DNA from: Apiospora phragmitis
Lineage: Eukaryota > Ascomycota > Sordariomycetes > Amphisphaeriales > Apiosporaceae
Assembly (NCBI GenBank): GCA_038363925.1
Contig: JAQQWL010000013.1
Coordinates: forward strand, 2,976,001-3,040,000
DNA: 64,000 nt
Reading direction: 5' to 3'
A model generated the notes under the pieces. It searched no databases. It was not told the DNA's origin and saw only the letters and a program-made list of their open reading frames with translations. Numbering within the stretch: the first letter of the stretch is position 1; each line of letters begins with the position of its first letter. The position numbers and the translations under genes are program-made. Of the stretch, positions 37,196 through 48,808 are shown one piece after another.

Positions 37196-37690
37196 ATGCA
37201 GTCCTGCGGTATCCCATCGTACAGTAGGGTCTCTAAACAACCTTTCCTGGCTAGCCGGCGGTGCCGTGTCCCTTTATCATGTGGCAGTTGCCGCGCAAGA
37301 AAGTGCGCCCGCAAAATACATAGCCCTTTAGGTTGAAATGCAATCGAGAGAAGCCTTGCCAGAACTGCACGGCCCGTGACGAACGGGCCGGCTGTGAGTT
37401 CCGCGGATCACCTAGGAACGCCGGGCCCACCGCAGAAGTGGCGATGCTTTGCGCCAGCGAATCGACCACTTGGACGAAATGGTCAAAATATTGATCGCAG
37501 ATCGCGAGCAGTTCCCGTCGGCAAGCGTCAGCTCTGCTGTATCCGCTCCACGGAGTCCCGGTCCTGCATCGGGACCTAGGATACGTTCGTTGAGGAGACT
37601 GCTTCTTGCGAAAGTGGTCCTGCGTACTGAACTTCGATGCATACCAAAGGCACCAAGCCATCAATGAAGAAATAATGAGCCTTGAATAAA
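37196..37690 (+). pseudogene. Zn2Cys6 transcription factor N-terminal remnant
   Basis: From ATG 37196 the frame runs to RRCRVPLSCGSCRARK. After a 29-bp gap bounded by GT and AG (37303-37331) it continues with LKCNREKPCQNCTARDERAGCEF. Together these give the six cysteines of a Gal4-type zinc cluster. A short coiled-coil-like segment RQRIDHLDEMVKILI follows in another frame. The 29-bp gap is too short for a normal fungal intron, so it is probably an intron that lost sequence. No MHR/fungal_trans domain follows before the SDR gene on the other strand. It is therefore a truncated DNA-binding domain. Confidence 0.7.
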
Positions 37691-37836
37691 TGTTTCTTTG
37701 ATTCAGACTACACGAATCTAAACACCTCCATGAAGCTAAAGAATGTAACCAAGGTTCTTCGTGTAATGGGTGTTGACACCAAGCTAAACACATATTTCAG
37801 CGCTATTAAAAGCTATCTTTCCTCGATATGAAAGCA

Positions 37837-38791
37837 TCACAGTTCGAAGCGGGATAGCATGGCCCCGGCAAGCTTGTCGAAGATCTTTCTCCGACGCTCC
37901 ACCAAGTCCATGTAGACCTCACGTGGCTCAGTGGCAATGGACCCGACTACGACCAACTCCTCACCTTTCGGTAGCTCCTCGTAGGCAAGATCGGCGAACT
38001 CGTCGACTGGCATGCCCAGGGCCCGGCCGTTTTCGATACCCATCCAGTCGTGTAGCTCGGCTAACCCAATCATAGGTCAGAGATATTGTACAGCAAAGGA
38101 CACTCCCCAGCGATGAGGGTTTTGAAGGGGAGAAGGAAATCTCACTCTGCACAACTGGGGGGTACATCTCAATAATCTTGGTGGATTTGTGGCGGTTCTG
38201 CGCGCGGGAGCAGTCGACGAATGCGGTCAGTGCCGCATTGGAAGCCGAGTACGCCGCCATGGTCGCTGCGGGCACCAGGGCCAAGTGGGTGCCCGTGACG
38301 ATGAGCCCGGTGGGGTAGGGTTTCTCTTGCAGGTGCGGTAGGAACTTGATCATGAGGTCGACGTTGCTGATGAAGTTGACGTTGACTTCGTGGTGGAACT
38401 GGGCGAGGTCGAATTCGAGGGGTCTCGACAGGCGGGTGGCGCTCTGGACGCCCGAGTTCAGGAATTCTCAGTCAAGGGACGGATACTCGTAAATGACTCT
38501 GTTTCGTCTCACGTCATCAGCATTCTCTACCTCTAATGTCCAAATCAATCAAGCCAGGAATGATGCTGCTCACCTCTTCACGAACACGTCGATACTGCCA
38601 TGCTCGGTGATATCGACCTGGATGCCAACAACGTTTTCAGGGCCATGCTTGTTTACAAATTGGTCTATGCGGCCTTGCCGTCGACCACTTACAATGACAC
38701 GAGAACCCTCAGTCACCAGCTTCTCAGCCATGGCGGCACCGATGCCCGAGGTGGCTCCGATGATCAAGACCGTCTTGTACGGGAAAGGCAT
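37837..38791 (-). CDS. Short-chain dehydrogenase/reductase, one in-frame stop
   Basis: Exons 38791-38574, 38498-38146 and 38060-37837. Phases agree when the first intron is spliced to the CAG just before 38498. Motifs: cofactor-binding TVLIIGATSGIGAAMAEKL (TGxxxGxG variant), VDIT, LNSGVQ (NAG-like), YSASNAALTAF (the active-site YxxxK is YSASN, so the catalytic Lys is replaced by Asn). A TGA at 38468-38470 interrupts LD-EFLNSGV where Cys is usual. Homologues of this fungal group (DltE-like SDRs) carry YSASKAAL. Loss of the Lys plus a stop suggests an inactive gene unless these are sequence errors. Confidence 0.75.
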
Positions 38792-39219
38792 GGTGTATGG
38801 GTATGGAAAGATGATTTGAGAGTATGTATTTTTGTAAGTAACGCAGATTCCTGTGGGATTTTGCAACTCGTTGGAGGGGGTAATCTGTCTTATACCACCA
38901 CCAGAATTTCACTTGCCCTAATCAGTGGTGTTGCGGGTGGCACTGAACATGCCTCTCAATAGTGAGAGACTAGTCGAATGTGGTTAGCCTTCCGGTTTGA
39001 AAGTCACACTGCGTGCCGTCTAGCCAACGATGCACCGTAAACCGATCGCGTCGCATGCTAAGTATGACGTCTCCGGAATGCATACCTGAAATAGTTTAGT
39101 CACTTCGATGCTATGGACAGATTTCATTGGTCCTATCGTATGTCCAACGTCGAGCAAATCTCAATGCATCAGGCCCGGCGTTGAACGCCCCAAATCAACA
39201 AAGAGCGGTACTCGAGGCC

Positions 39220-40898
39220 ATGGTCAATCGAGGTAAGCCGTCACTCGACTGCCGGCCTGCAAGAAACGGAAACTCCGGGTAAGCCGAGGACACCCCTTGA
39301 TACTTCCTTGTCGTCTGCTAACACCTAGCTCAAAAGTGTGATTTGCAACGTGATGTATGCGGCCAATGCTCTCGCGCCGGCATCGAGTGTTTCGGGCGCC
39401 TAGATCCCAATGAACTCATCATCTTGGACCAGACCATTTCCACCAAGCAGAAATTCATGGCGTGCCAGGAAGGTATTGCCACCATACACAGTCTCATCAC
39501 CCCTGCGCTTGAAGTACACGCACGATCCGCTTTCTTCTCGCACTATGTCTTTGGTTTCTCCCGGAGCCAGGGCGCGCTCGCCGCCCTGCATCAGACCACA
39601 GCTCCCGACAGCCCCCTCTCTGCCGCCGTCGATGCCGCGGCGCTTCTGTTCCTGGCGAAGCATTACCAGGCCCCGGGGTACCACGCCAAGTTCGTGTCCT
39701 CACCGACACATCAAGGATGTGAACTAATGCGATTGGCTACTGCGTCCTACGTTGTTGCCACAAAGCGCTTGCGCAGCGCCCTGCATGCCGCTAGTCTATC
39801 CTCACCCGAAAGTGCGAAGAACGTCGTCGGTGATTCCCGCCGCCACTCAGCTTATGGGGATGAGACGTTGCAAGCGGTGCTCCTACTTGACCTGTACGAG
39901 AAGCTGGCGGTGACTGGAATAACACGAAGCCCAGGGGCAGTTGCCGCGACGACTTTGGGCATCGACGAGAAGAAATCGTGGATGAGTCATATCCAGGGCG
40001 CGCTAAGCCTGCTTCGCGCGGGAAACCTTGAAGACCACTTGGAGTCGCCCGTTAAGCGTCGTCTGGCGGCTCGGCTGGCTATGGCACTAGTCGTCAGCTG
40101 CGGCATCGCGGGCGTTCATGTGCCCAGAACTAGAGCAGCTGCGCGCTGGGCTCGTACCGTACTGTACTAACGTGGCTGCATCAGACGAAAGACAACACGG
40201 CCAGGTCATGGACTCCTCCATCATGCGGTTGGACCCCAAGTTCGCCGTCACGAATGTGGTGGTCGGCGTGGTCAATCTCACGGCCGACCTTAGGCAGGGG
40301 GAGTTTAACACCCGACGAGATTCATAGCCGCAAGCAGAAACTGGATCAACAATTCATCGAGATGGAGCAGGCCTTCCCGTCATCGTGGCAGTATGGGAGA
40401 GTCATCGCCAATAGTATGTACCCAATGGTGTACGGTGGCTACTACGATATATACGCGGATCATTTCGTGACTCAGGTGCGCAATGTGGTTCGCACCATGC
40501 GTCTCCTTCTGGCCAGAATTGAAATGGGGTATTCTGATACTGCTATATCGAGCCTTTATCACGGCGGAGATGTACGTACTACCGTCGAACGGTTTTGCGA
40601 CAACATCGTGGCCTCTGTGCCCCAGTTCACGCGGACCCTGGCAAGACCTCAGAATAGGATCCCCTTCAGTCCACTGCAGTCGCTGCAGTGTTTCACGTTA
40701 CTTGGTCCAATGTATTTGGTGGAGCAGCTAACCACGCGCTCTGAGCTTCGGGGATGGATCATCACTACGTTGGAGTGCCTGGCAGAAAGTGGCGGGCTAC
40801 ACATGGCCAAGACGGTAGCCAGAATCCTGCGAAGTGCCCCTGAGACGAACTACTGGCATGTATATTCCTTGTTAGGTAGCTACGCTTTCGCGGCGTAG
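39220..40898 (+). CDS. Zn2Cys6 transcription factor with fungal TF domain, three frame breaks
   Basis: ATG 39220 starts MVNRGKPSLDCRP. With one missing C restored at 39256-39257 the zinc cluster reads CRPCKKRKLR, then intron 39279-39336, then CDLQRDVCGQCSRAGIEC, giving perfect C-x2-C-x6-C spacing. The remainder resembles the DUF3468/fungal TF regulatory domain (HSLITPALEVHARSAFFSHYV, LLLDLYEKL, DPKFAVTNVVVGVVNL). Two more breaks lie at 40123-40125 (extra C) and 40297-40301 (extra G in GGGGG); the frame then runs to the stop at 40898. It lies between the SDR/peroxygenase side and the FAH/monooxygenase side, so it could be a local pathway regulator. That is inference only. Confidence 0.8.
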
Positions 40899-41210
40899 GA
40901 ATAGACATCCAGTCACAATCGACGATGCATGGTCTCTTCATCGTGGCACAGACCGTTTCGCGTGGAAACACACCTGGTAAGTTGGTGATGGTGCTACTGG
41001 CCTGGGGCCCGGTCAATGAAACAACCGGAAGTAGGTATTGCGCTTACATCACCTATGTAGGACAGACCCCCCTGCAGGGCATCTCATCTTGCCTACTGTG
41101 CGGCAGGTTGATTACTACCGGGTCAACCTTGGAAGTCACTAAGCAACAAAATCATGCACCACCGAGGAACCCTTCTGCCACTGCTAACAATCGATCAGCA
41201 CCAATGTGTC

Positions 41211-41837
41211 TCAGCAGTTCAGATTTAGGGTCAGCCTGCTCCGAGACATCCAGACTGGTGCCGAAAAAATGAGCCGGCTCCCGCCGAACCCGCATACGGT
41301 TGGTTCCCAAGGCTTTTGGCCATGAACAAACCGAATCATGTCCCTCCCGAAAGCCTGAGCCACTTCGATCTGAGGCTCCGACATGTGCATGTTATAGTTT
41401 CGCACAACACCAAAGCCAGATCCTGATGTGGGTCGCTTTTCCTTCCAGGGGTTCGGCTCCCGGAAGCGGAACTTGTACACGGAGGACTCCGTTGGGGCTG
41501 CTGCCGCCCACGCCTCAGTGAGGACATCGGTTCCAGCACGGAAAACGATCCCCTGGCAGAATCGGAGCACGGCCATATACGCGCCTTCATCATCATCATC
41601 ATCATCATCATCATTGTGACCCGCGCCCTCTGGCGTGGCGGGAATCGAAACACCGTAGGCTGCATAGATGGTTTTGGCTTCGCCCTCCCCAAGATGTTTC
41701 TTCAAGGCTTTGAAAAAGGCGTGCCCTATGCCCTTTTTCCGGTATCCCAAACCCAATGAGAAAAGCATGCCCTGTGGCAGATCGCGAACGTTAGATTCAA
41801 TCGCTAGAGAGGGTTTTAACGGACGAGGAGAAAACAA
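41211..41837 (-). pseudogene. Type-B carboxylesterase C-terminal fragment
   Basis: The frame HLGEGEAKTIYAAYGVS, FCQGIVFRAGTDVLTEAWA, SVYKFRFREPNPW and MIRFVHGQKPWEP matches the last third of fungal type-B carboxylesterases. The N-terminal two thirds, including the GESAG serine elbow, are absent. Upstream sequence (above 41840) belongs to a different gene family on the opposite strand. A poly-Asp run (41588-41614) interrupts it, and the normal C-terminal tail is lost. Non-functional fragment. Confidence 0.7.
41588..41614 (-). repeat. (ATC)n microsatellite coding for poly-Asp
   Basis: Nine CAT/ATC-phase trinucleotide units read on the minus strand as an aspartate run in the carboxylesterase fragment. 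Confidence 0.85.
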
Positions 41838-41839
41838 AA

Positions 41840-42493
41840 GTGACTTACATCAAAGTCGCAATCTCTAATCATCATGTGTCCGCACCAGCCCCGACCGCCG
41901 TCATAATGGGCCGGATGTCCAAGAACGTGTCGGAGGCAGAGGTTTTGGGCTTCGTGCTGGGATATACGGCTTGCAACGATGTCTCGAACCGGGCAAGCCA
42001 GTTAGCGCAGTCCCAATGGTGCTAATACTCTAAAGGATTTGATGGCTCATGTTCTATTGGTAGGCTTCCTTCCCACTTCTACTGATCCGCCCATTTGCTA
42101 TTTTCTCTGGAATCTTCAAATTCTAACTGCAATACGTCTTGAAAAAGGACCGACGGTGGTATCCAGGTCCATCATTCCCGACCCGTCCAAGTTGCACATT
42201 TGGGGACTAAAGAATGGGGAGGTTATGCATGACTGCGGAACTAAGTGAGTACTTGATAATTGATTACCATCCCCTACTCTGGAAAACTACTGACAGGTAG
42301 TCTTCTATTCGTAACGAAATGATATTCAGCATCGGAAAGCTCGTCAGCTTCTTGTCCCAGGGCACAACACTGCCGGCGGGCGTGGGCGTGGGCAAACCCA
42401 GAAGGTGACCCTCAGGCAAGGGGACGATTTTGCTGTAATAGAGATCCTCTTCCACATTGGGACACTGTTCAATGTCTTCGAAAAAGATCAATA
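41840..42493 (+). pseudogene. Fumarylacetoacetate hydrolase-family pseudogene
   Basis: VLGFVLGYTACNDVSNRASQ, then SQWC with a stop and SKGFDGSC, then PDPSKLHIWGLKNGEVMHDCGTK. After a gap come IFSIGKLVSFLSQGTTLPAG and HIGTLFNVFEK. This is the C-terminal FAH domain, whose members hydrolyse or isomerise ring-cleavage products in aromatic breakdown. Stops, frame changes and loss of the TGTPAG segment between LPAG and VGVGKP make it inactive. The N-terminal half is absent, and it abuts the carboxylesterase fragment head to head at about 41838. Confidence 0.75.
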
Positions 42494-42664
42494 GATGCCT
42501 CTTATATTACTTTAGCAGTAATTAACACTGACTGTTCTATACTTTAAGGTAAATAAAAACCAAAGACTCATTTAGTTGTCAAGGTTTTATCGAGGAGTAA
42601 TTAGACACACAACCTGGAATAACCTATATTAAACCGGATCAAAAATGTGCGCCGTCCATCATAA

Positions 42665-44078
42665 TCACAAGCCCCTCTTCGCTGCCAGCTTTCTCATGTC
42701 CGTTGGCCACGTATCAAAGTACGGCGCGGCCATTTCTTGGGCTACCGCTGGATCCTTGCTGTTCAGCGCCTTAAAGTACCAGTCTTCCTCGGCGGCCGTC
42801 TCCGGGTCCGTTGCATGAAGGCGCAGCTTGTTGTACGTGTTCGTGGGATCGACAAATTTCTGGAACACTTTGCTGCGTTCTTGCGAGTATATATTCAAGA
42901 GTTCCTCGGATCGGCCTTCGTTGAGGATCATCTCTAAGGCATCGGCCAAGGCAGAGGCATCGAGTATTCCAGTATTGAGACTGAGTCCGCCATACGGCTG
43001 TCATTAGATTGGCTTGAGTTCCATGGAAAAAGAATTTCCGAGTGGACCGGACGGGGCACGACGGTCATGGGGCACTTACATTGTTCACATGTGCTGCATC
43101 TCCCGCCAGCAAACAGCGCCCACGTCGGAGCGTCGTAGCTAAACGTTGGTGGATCCTGTACAGGCTGGCCTGGATAATCTCGTATTCCAGGGGCCGGGGC
43201 CTTGCATCAGGAGGTCGTACAAGGAGCGAAGATGGTCGGGATGCGCCAGTTCCTCCGCGGAGCGAGTGTCGCCGGGCTGCTGTGCTATGGTGAACCGCCA
43301 AAGGCTGGTCTCCCCTAGCTTGGGCTCCGCCAAGGGGGTCATGACGGTGTAGTAGGTCGGATGCATGACATAGGCTGTCGGGTATTTGGGAACCTCATAG
43401 TTCTTCATCAAGACGTCCGTGGCCACCAGCTGCTCTGGCCACGTGTGGCCAGTAAAGCGCATGTTGAGCAAGGACCGAGTGGCAGACCTCGCACCGTCTG
43501 TGCCCACCAAGTACCTTCATGTGAAAGATTCGTCCTCCTCGGTGCTGGCATCACGGGCGACAACATGGACCGCTTCCTCGCCGTCCTCGTCGCGGATGGC
43601 CTTCAGTTCGTGGCGGAACAGAACCTCAACACGGCCCGTCCCGAGGCACTCGCCGAGCAGAAGGCGAGTGAACTGGCTCTGCGGCAGGTTGAGCTGCCCC
43701 GCGCCCGCGGCATACGTGGTGTCGCCCTCGGCCGCGAACGGCAGGCTGGCGATGGCCTCGCCCAGCTTCTTGTGGCGGCCCGTCCCGTCAACGTCCGCCG
43801 GGAGCTTGCGCCAGCAGAGGCCGTGCGTCATGAAGCCGGCCCGGCGCAGGAGGTGGTAGACGCCCGCCTTCTCCAGGGCGAAGTGGGAGGCGCCGTAGTA
43901 CCCACAGGCCCGCGGCGCAGTGCCGGTGTCGGCCTCCTTCTCCAGGACCCGCACGTGGATGGCGGCGCGGGCGGGAGGGCTAGGAGGAGGCCGACGGGAC
44001 CGGCGCCGACAATGAGGACGGGGGTGGGTCCGCGTCGGCACCCTCCAATGACGCTGGGGTTGCAGGCTTCTGTGACAT
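42665..44078 (-). pseudogene. FAD-dependent aromatic monooxygenase (phenol hydroxylase/TfdB-like), damaged
   Basis: Class A flavin monooxygenase motifs occur in order: VLIVGAGPVGLLLAL (FAD fold, in a different frame from the ATG at 44078), VRVLEKEADTG, YLVGTDGARSATRSLL (DG motif), CLLAGDAAHVNN (GD motif), and after intron 42998-43079, PYGGLSLNTGILDASALADAL. Lesions: frame changes near the start and after the FAD fold, an in-frame TGA at 43517-43519 where Trp is expected, and one missing C near 43191-43201. All motifs are otherwise well kept, so the damage is recent or partly sequence error. It would use NADPH to ortho-hydroxylate a phenol or salicylate-like substrate. Confidence 0.78.
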
Positions 44079-44718
44079 AGTGTCTGTCGTCTGCGGCAGG
44101 AGGGCTGGAGACTAGGCTTGGAATTTGGATGGGTCCAAATGAAGGTTAGACGGGAGGGATAAAGGGCCTGACACTTTTGACCGTCTTGCAGTAGCAATAA
44201 AGAAGAGTGGTTATATCAAAGGGCGAGCGCCGAAAAGGGAACCGACCAGCGATAGCTACAAGGCTACTCACTGAGTCGCGGCAATTGCGTAGATGGTCAT
44301 AGTAACCGTACAACTGTAATTCGGGGGTCTGTCATGGATGAAACCATATCCGTAGATGGAAACCAGTGGGGGAGAAGTGGGGGAGATACTCCCCAGATCA
44401 CCGGACGTAGGACAAGCGGTCGCATCTGCTCGGGTTCTCCGCAGCTTGTGGTACGGAGTACAATGGGCGAAGTCTTGGTGTGCATGCATGGCAGCCCTTT
44501 ATTATGCCCGGTAATTCCGGATGCTAAAATACGATAGCCGGCTGTCACCAGGGAATTCGAAACTGTCTGGACTCGGTCAAGGCGACCATTAACATCATAT
44601 ATCAAGTCTAGGAGTATACGGAATTCTTCTGAGCCTGTTACAATATCCTGCCCGATGACGACAAGAGCTGTGTTGATTCATGCACGGCAACGTATAACTA
44701 ATTAGCTAACTCTGCCTT
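44079..44718. other. Intergenic stretch, no gene seen
   Basis: Upstream of the monooxygenase on the minus strand and of the regulator fragment on the plus strand. No coding signal found. Confidence 0.45.
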
Positions 44719-45115
44719 ATGTTCTACAACGCCACGTACATCAACTTCGCCGCGCCCATCCTCCTGATCTACATGAAACAAGGTTGCCCCGAGGCCGAGA
44801 CGCCCGAACTTCTTCTGCTCGTCGGCCGGGCCGTTGAGATCCTCGAGGTCATGGACGAGTGCACCGTCGCGCTGAAGATGGCTAAGTTGCTCCGTCACGC
44901 ACTGGAGAAGGCGAAAAAGGGTTTCCGACGACGGCATCCACAACGACGACGCCCGACTTCAGTCCGCTTCCGGCCACGGGGACGGAGCAGATGAGCCACT
45001 ACCGGGGACGCCGGGACTCTTTGACGGCGACATGGGCCTGGAATTTGCCTTTCCGCTGGGGAATCTGGACGAGGTTGGGTCGCTGTCTGTGCCAGACGAG
45101 GGTTTTTACATCTGA
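44719..45115 (+). pseudogene. Fungal transcription factor C-terminal fragment
   Basis: FYNATYINFAAPILLIYMKQG, LLVGRAVEILEVMDECTVALKMAKLL and a tail ending LGNLDEVGSLSVPDEGFYI match the C-terminal end of Zn2Cys6 fungal_trans regulators. There is no DNA-binding domain upstream, and frames change at least twice between 44920 and 45000. The 37.2-kb zinc-cluster remnant could be its missing front end, separated by rearrangement, but I cannot show that. Confidence 0.6.
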
Positions 45116-45405
45116 CCTAGTGGGACACAGTTCGGACCTAATTATGATACGTGCGGGATGGCACAGCGGTCGTGAGAATAGCTTGATCGCTCCCATGTTA
45201 CGATATTTCATATAGCAGCGTAATGCGTTGCTCAGAAAGACATGAGCTTCTCCTGGTTACAGGGAAGCCCTTTACTTAGAAATAACACCGACTGTCCCCC
45301 CTCCCCAAGGTTCTACTTGGATAGTATACCCACCGGTATACCAGATAAGACATATATGGCCGATGCTCCTAGTACGTTCCGAATCGCCAGTGTAGTTAAA
45401 TACAA

Positions 45406-46405
45406 TTAGCCACTCCAAACTTTTGGGCCAGGCACTGTGTAATTCTGAGCAGAGAGTTAGACACTGCGAAGTATTTATTCCCAAGAGGTCAAATCCACTT
45501 ACCTTCGTAACCATGTCGCCATTTACATGGCCAGAGATCGCGATGCCAGGGTCTGTTCCTCATCATCAGCTTTTTCGAACCTTGGCGAGTTAGTAGCAGC
45601 GGGAACTACTTTACTTACCGGTCACGGAGTACCCCCCGGGAACTTGACCAAGTACTCGGCGCCCGGCACGCTCGTCCCGTCCCCGCGGACGTCGAGCTGC
45701 GCGCAGTCCGGGTAGAACTGCACGGGGGCGAGCTCGAGGTTGACGATCTCGTGGCGGATCAGGTACTTGCCCGGCTTGAGGCTCGCGGGCACGACGACGC
45801 CGTCCCAGCGGTCCGTCACCTGGTTCTCCCAGAGGTCCCACTGGAACCAGCCCTCCTTGTCGCCGACGGCGTGGCCCTCGCGCAGGCCCTCTTCGGCGAT
45901 CTTGAACCACTCGAGGTCCGCGATGTCCGCCGTGCTCAGCGCGGTGCAGCCCTCGTCATTGTTCGTGGAAGGGCACGCCGCCATGTACGCCATCAGGGGC
46001 CCCACGGTGTGCACCCAGCCGAAGCCGTCCTCGTCCCACGAGGCCGCGATCTTGCTGCCGGCCGTGACAGGGGCGTGGTAGGCGCCCGCGACGGCGGCGC
46101 CCTTGAAGTTGCACGTCATGTTGCTGGACAGCGGGTCGGTGATCGGGAGCGAGTTCCAGGAGCGCTGGATCAGGTTGGACTGGCCTTCGTACGGCTCGTG
46201 CCACACATAGCTGCAAAAAGTACGGGGGTTGCCCCGTTAGCTGTGCTGTTGCCTCCTGCAATTGAAAAATTCAGAAGGGGAAGAAGAACGGTCGTTGCAC
46301 GTACCCCGGGTAGGTCACATCGTCGATGATGTATTTCTGCACACCGCCGTGGGCGAGCGCATGGCCGCTGAGGGCGACGAGGCTTGTCGCGATGGAGAAT
46401 CTCAT
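45406..46405 (-). CDS. AA9 lytic polysaccharide monooxygenase, one frame break
   Basis: Four exons: 46405-46305, 46210-45619, 45552-45503, 45444-45406. The signal peptide ends ALA before HGGVQKY, so the mature N-terminal His is the copper ligand. The second ligand His lies in WVHTVGPLMAY and the axial Tyr in PVQFYPDCAQLDV. The C-terminus is PGIAISG then NYTVPGPKVWSG. AA9 enzymes cleave cellulose oxidatively. All intron phases agree only if one G is added to the G6 run at 45632-45637 (KFPGGYSVTD expected), so a single missing base breaks the frame. There is no CBM1; length about 245 aa. Confidence 0.88.
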
Positions 46406-47660
46406 CTTGAATTGACTTGCAATTAGATCGGTCAGAGGAGAGCAGTGATGTTACAGCGAGTGGGTAACAACTGCGGTTTTCGCCGTCTCGTCATCTATAT
46501 GTTGAGTAGCTATATATACGCAGTATTGACTACTCCGTAGGTCGGTTGCTATCGTCTGACTCTGCATCCCCAATACCCAGTCTGGGCCCCAGTTTGTTAT
46601 GCACTGCGACTAGGTATAGCGTAACATTGGCTCGTATTAAGCACTGCTGTCGACCTCTGTTATCAAGCAACCAATACCAACTTCCTAGTTGAGCAAGCCG
46701 GGCCTCGGACAAACCACTCCGTTGCCCAATGGGATGCAGAGCGCCAAAACCGGCCGCCGAACCAAGGAATAGGTCAGACGGTTTGGCCGCTTGCCGTCGG
46801 CATGATCGGAGTGTGTACCTGATGTTGATCGTTAACCCGGGCTTGGTGTAACTGCGGACAGATCGGTGTTTTAGTGTCTTGGCTGAACCCTTTGCTGGCG
46901 CGTTTTCTGGGGAACCATTGGGTTCGCCGGCGGTGATTGGCTCGCTCGGTATTCATCATACCGCTGTTGGATATTTATAGTAACCTACGGAGATGTTATC
47001 GCGAATCTAGCATCGTTGGTCAGCACCCTAAATGGCCATAGCGAACAGCGCAAGCAGAATTGAATGGTTGGGATCCACGATAGACTGGTTGTAATAATAT
47101 GGGATTTGTAGCAATTAGTCTTGTAATGTTTGAAGCCGGAAGATCGGTAACGGGACGGTGTACTATCTGACTGTAGAGACTGCAGAGAGTCCATCAACTC
47201 CAACGAGCCCAACCTGTAAGATGCCGCCAGCTTTGGTATGTGCCTGGTCTATGCCCTCAATCTAGAAAACCGAACATCACCGTGGGCGGGAGAACCGCCC
47301 ACCTCGCCCCGCCTCCACCCGGGAAAACCAAACAAAAGGGAAACCAGAAAAATGAAATTGGGGTATTGATGTTTCGGCCGTGGCAGACGAACTCCTTCCA
47401 TGGTATTTGTCGAAATTCCAAACGCCCCTCACGCCAGATCCGCTTGATGCATTACATGTATATCTCATTCGGAAGAACCACCCATCGGAGGAACCACGCT
47501 CGCAGGCAGCGCTCATGTTTCGTGACCTTTCTTTTATATCCTTTTCCGTTATCCGTCAAAAGCGCTTTCGTTCTTCTTCTAGATAATAATTTCTTCTTCT
47601 TTTTCTTCTTCGCTGGCAATCAATCATAACGATCATCGGTCTTCGTCACCACCATCATCG
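46406..47660. other. Intergenic stretch with AA9 promoter
   Basis: A TATATATA motif at 46511-46518 lies about 105 bp upstream of the AA9 start. The remainder up to 47660 has no recognised gene. The last 80 bp before 47660 are poly-pyrimidine. Confidence 0.45.
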
Positions 47661-48808
47661 TCATCGCGACTTGGAGCTCGAGGTCGTCGACAGCGACGGC
47701 GTCTTGGTGTAGCCCGGCCGCTGCTTCTCGAGCCGCTGGCGCTTCTCGTGCTCGCGCAGGAGGGTGTAGACGGTGCCGAGCGGCCACTCGTGGATCAGGT
47801 GCTTCATCTCGGGCGGGCACACGTCCGACTCGTGGTCGCGGATCTCCTCGGCGATGCGGTTGGCCGCGAGCACCTGGTTCCACGACAGGATGCGGTCGCC
47901 GATCAAGAAGGCCGGGTAGCGCGCCAGCGCCAGCTCGTCGAGGATCCAGTTGCGGTTGAAGTAAGGGCGGCTCAGCATGTCGTACAGGCCCGGATAGTAG
48001 GGCGAGTTGGCGGTCTCGCCCCACACGGGCTCCAGCTGCTTCATCCACTCGTGCCGCGGCGCGTAGTTCTCCGGGTGCCGCAACTCGTCCCCGGGTTCCC
48101 CGAACGTCGGCGGCAAGGCCTGCTCGAACATCGCGAGGCCCTCGACACCCAGGTCCGTGTCGGGGCCCTTGAGGCCCAGCCAGCCGATCACCATCTGCGC
48201 CTGCCGGTACACGGCGCCCATGTGGCACAGCAGGCCCGACGACTCGGCCGCGTTGTTCCGGTTCACGCACAGCGCGTCGATCCACACGTACAGCGTGTTG
48301 GGCGTCTGCTGCGGCGGCTGGTGCTTGCGCGACTTGCTCGGGTCGGGAAGGATGGACCGCACGTTGCGCAGCACCTGTACGAGCCAGCCGGGCGGCTTCC
48401 GCGCCGGCGGCAGCGTCCGCTCCCGCGCTTTCCGGTCCCACACCTCGCGGTTCCCGTTGCCGCCGCTGCCGTTGCTGTGTATGCTGATGTGTGTGCTTTC
48501 CTCGATGGGGGAGGATGTGTCGTTGAGGGAGATGGCGGGCAGGAAGACGGCGCGCACGTGGCACAGCGCCTGCTCGATGGTGGTGGGTATCCGGATAGCC
48601 CGGTCGTTGACCGTCACGTATTCGGTGGTGATGGGCGCGTCCCCAGTAACGACGAAAGGGCCACGAACTCGAGCTTGTCTGTCAGTGTCAGGTTGACCAG
48701 CCGGCACACCACACGGTCCCCTATGTCTTTCGCCGGCTGTAGTTCGACCATGCGTATCTGGTTCTTCGCCAAGTCCAGCCTCTGCTGGACCGCTACTATG
48801 TTGTCCAT
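47661..48808 (-). CDS. HET-domain protein (second), one frame break
   Basis: From ATG 48808 (MDNIVAVQQRLDLAKNQIRM) into LTLTDKLEFVALS, then after one missing base at about 48651-48653, VTGDAPITTEYVTV. This completes the HET motif A (FVALSYVxGD). Motif B is LYVWIDALCVNRNN and VIGWLG, and motif C-like RPYFNRNWILDELALA. The protein is about 382 aa, ending in a Ser/Thr-rich tail, so there is little beyond the HET domain. It shares an Arg/Lys-rich EVWDRKARERTLP-type insertion with the 28-kb HET protein (EVWDRTTKRKKL), which hints that the two are paralogues. Confidence 0.82.
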
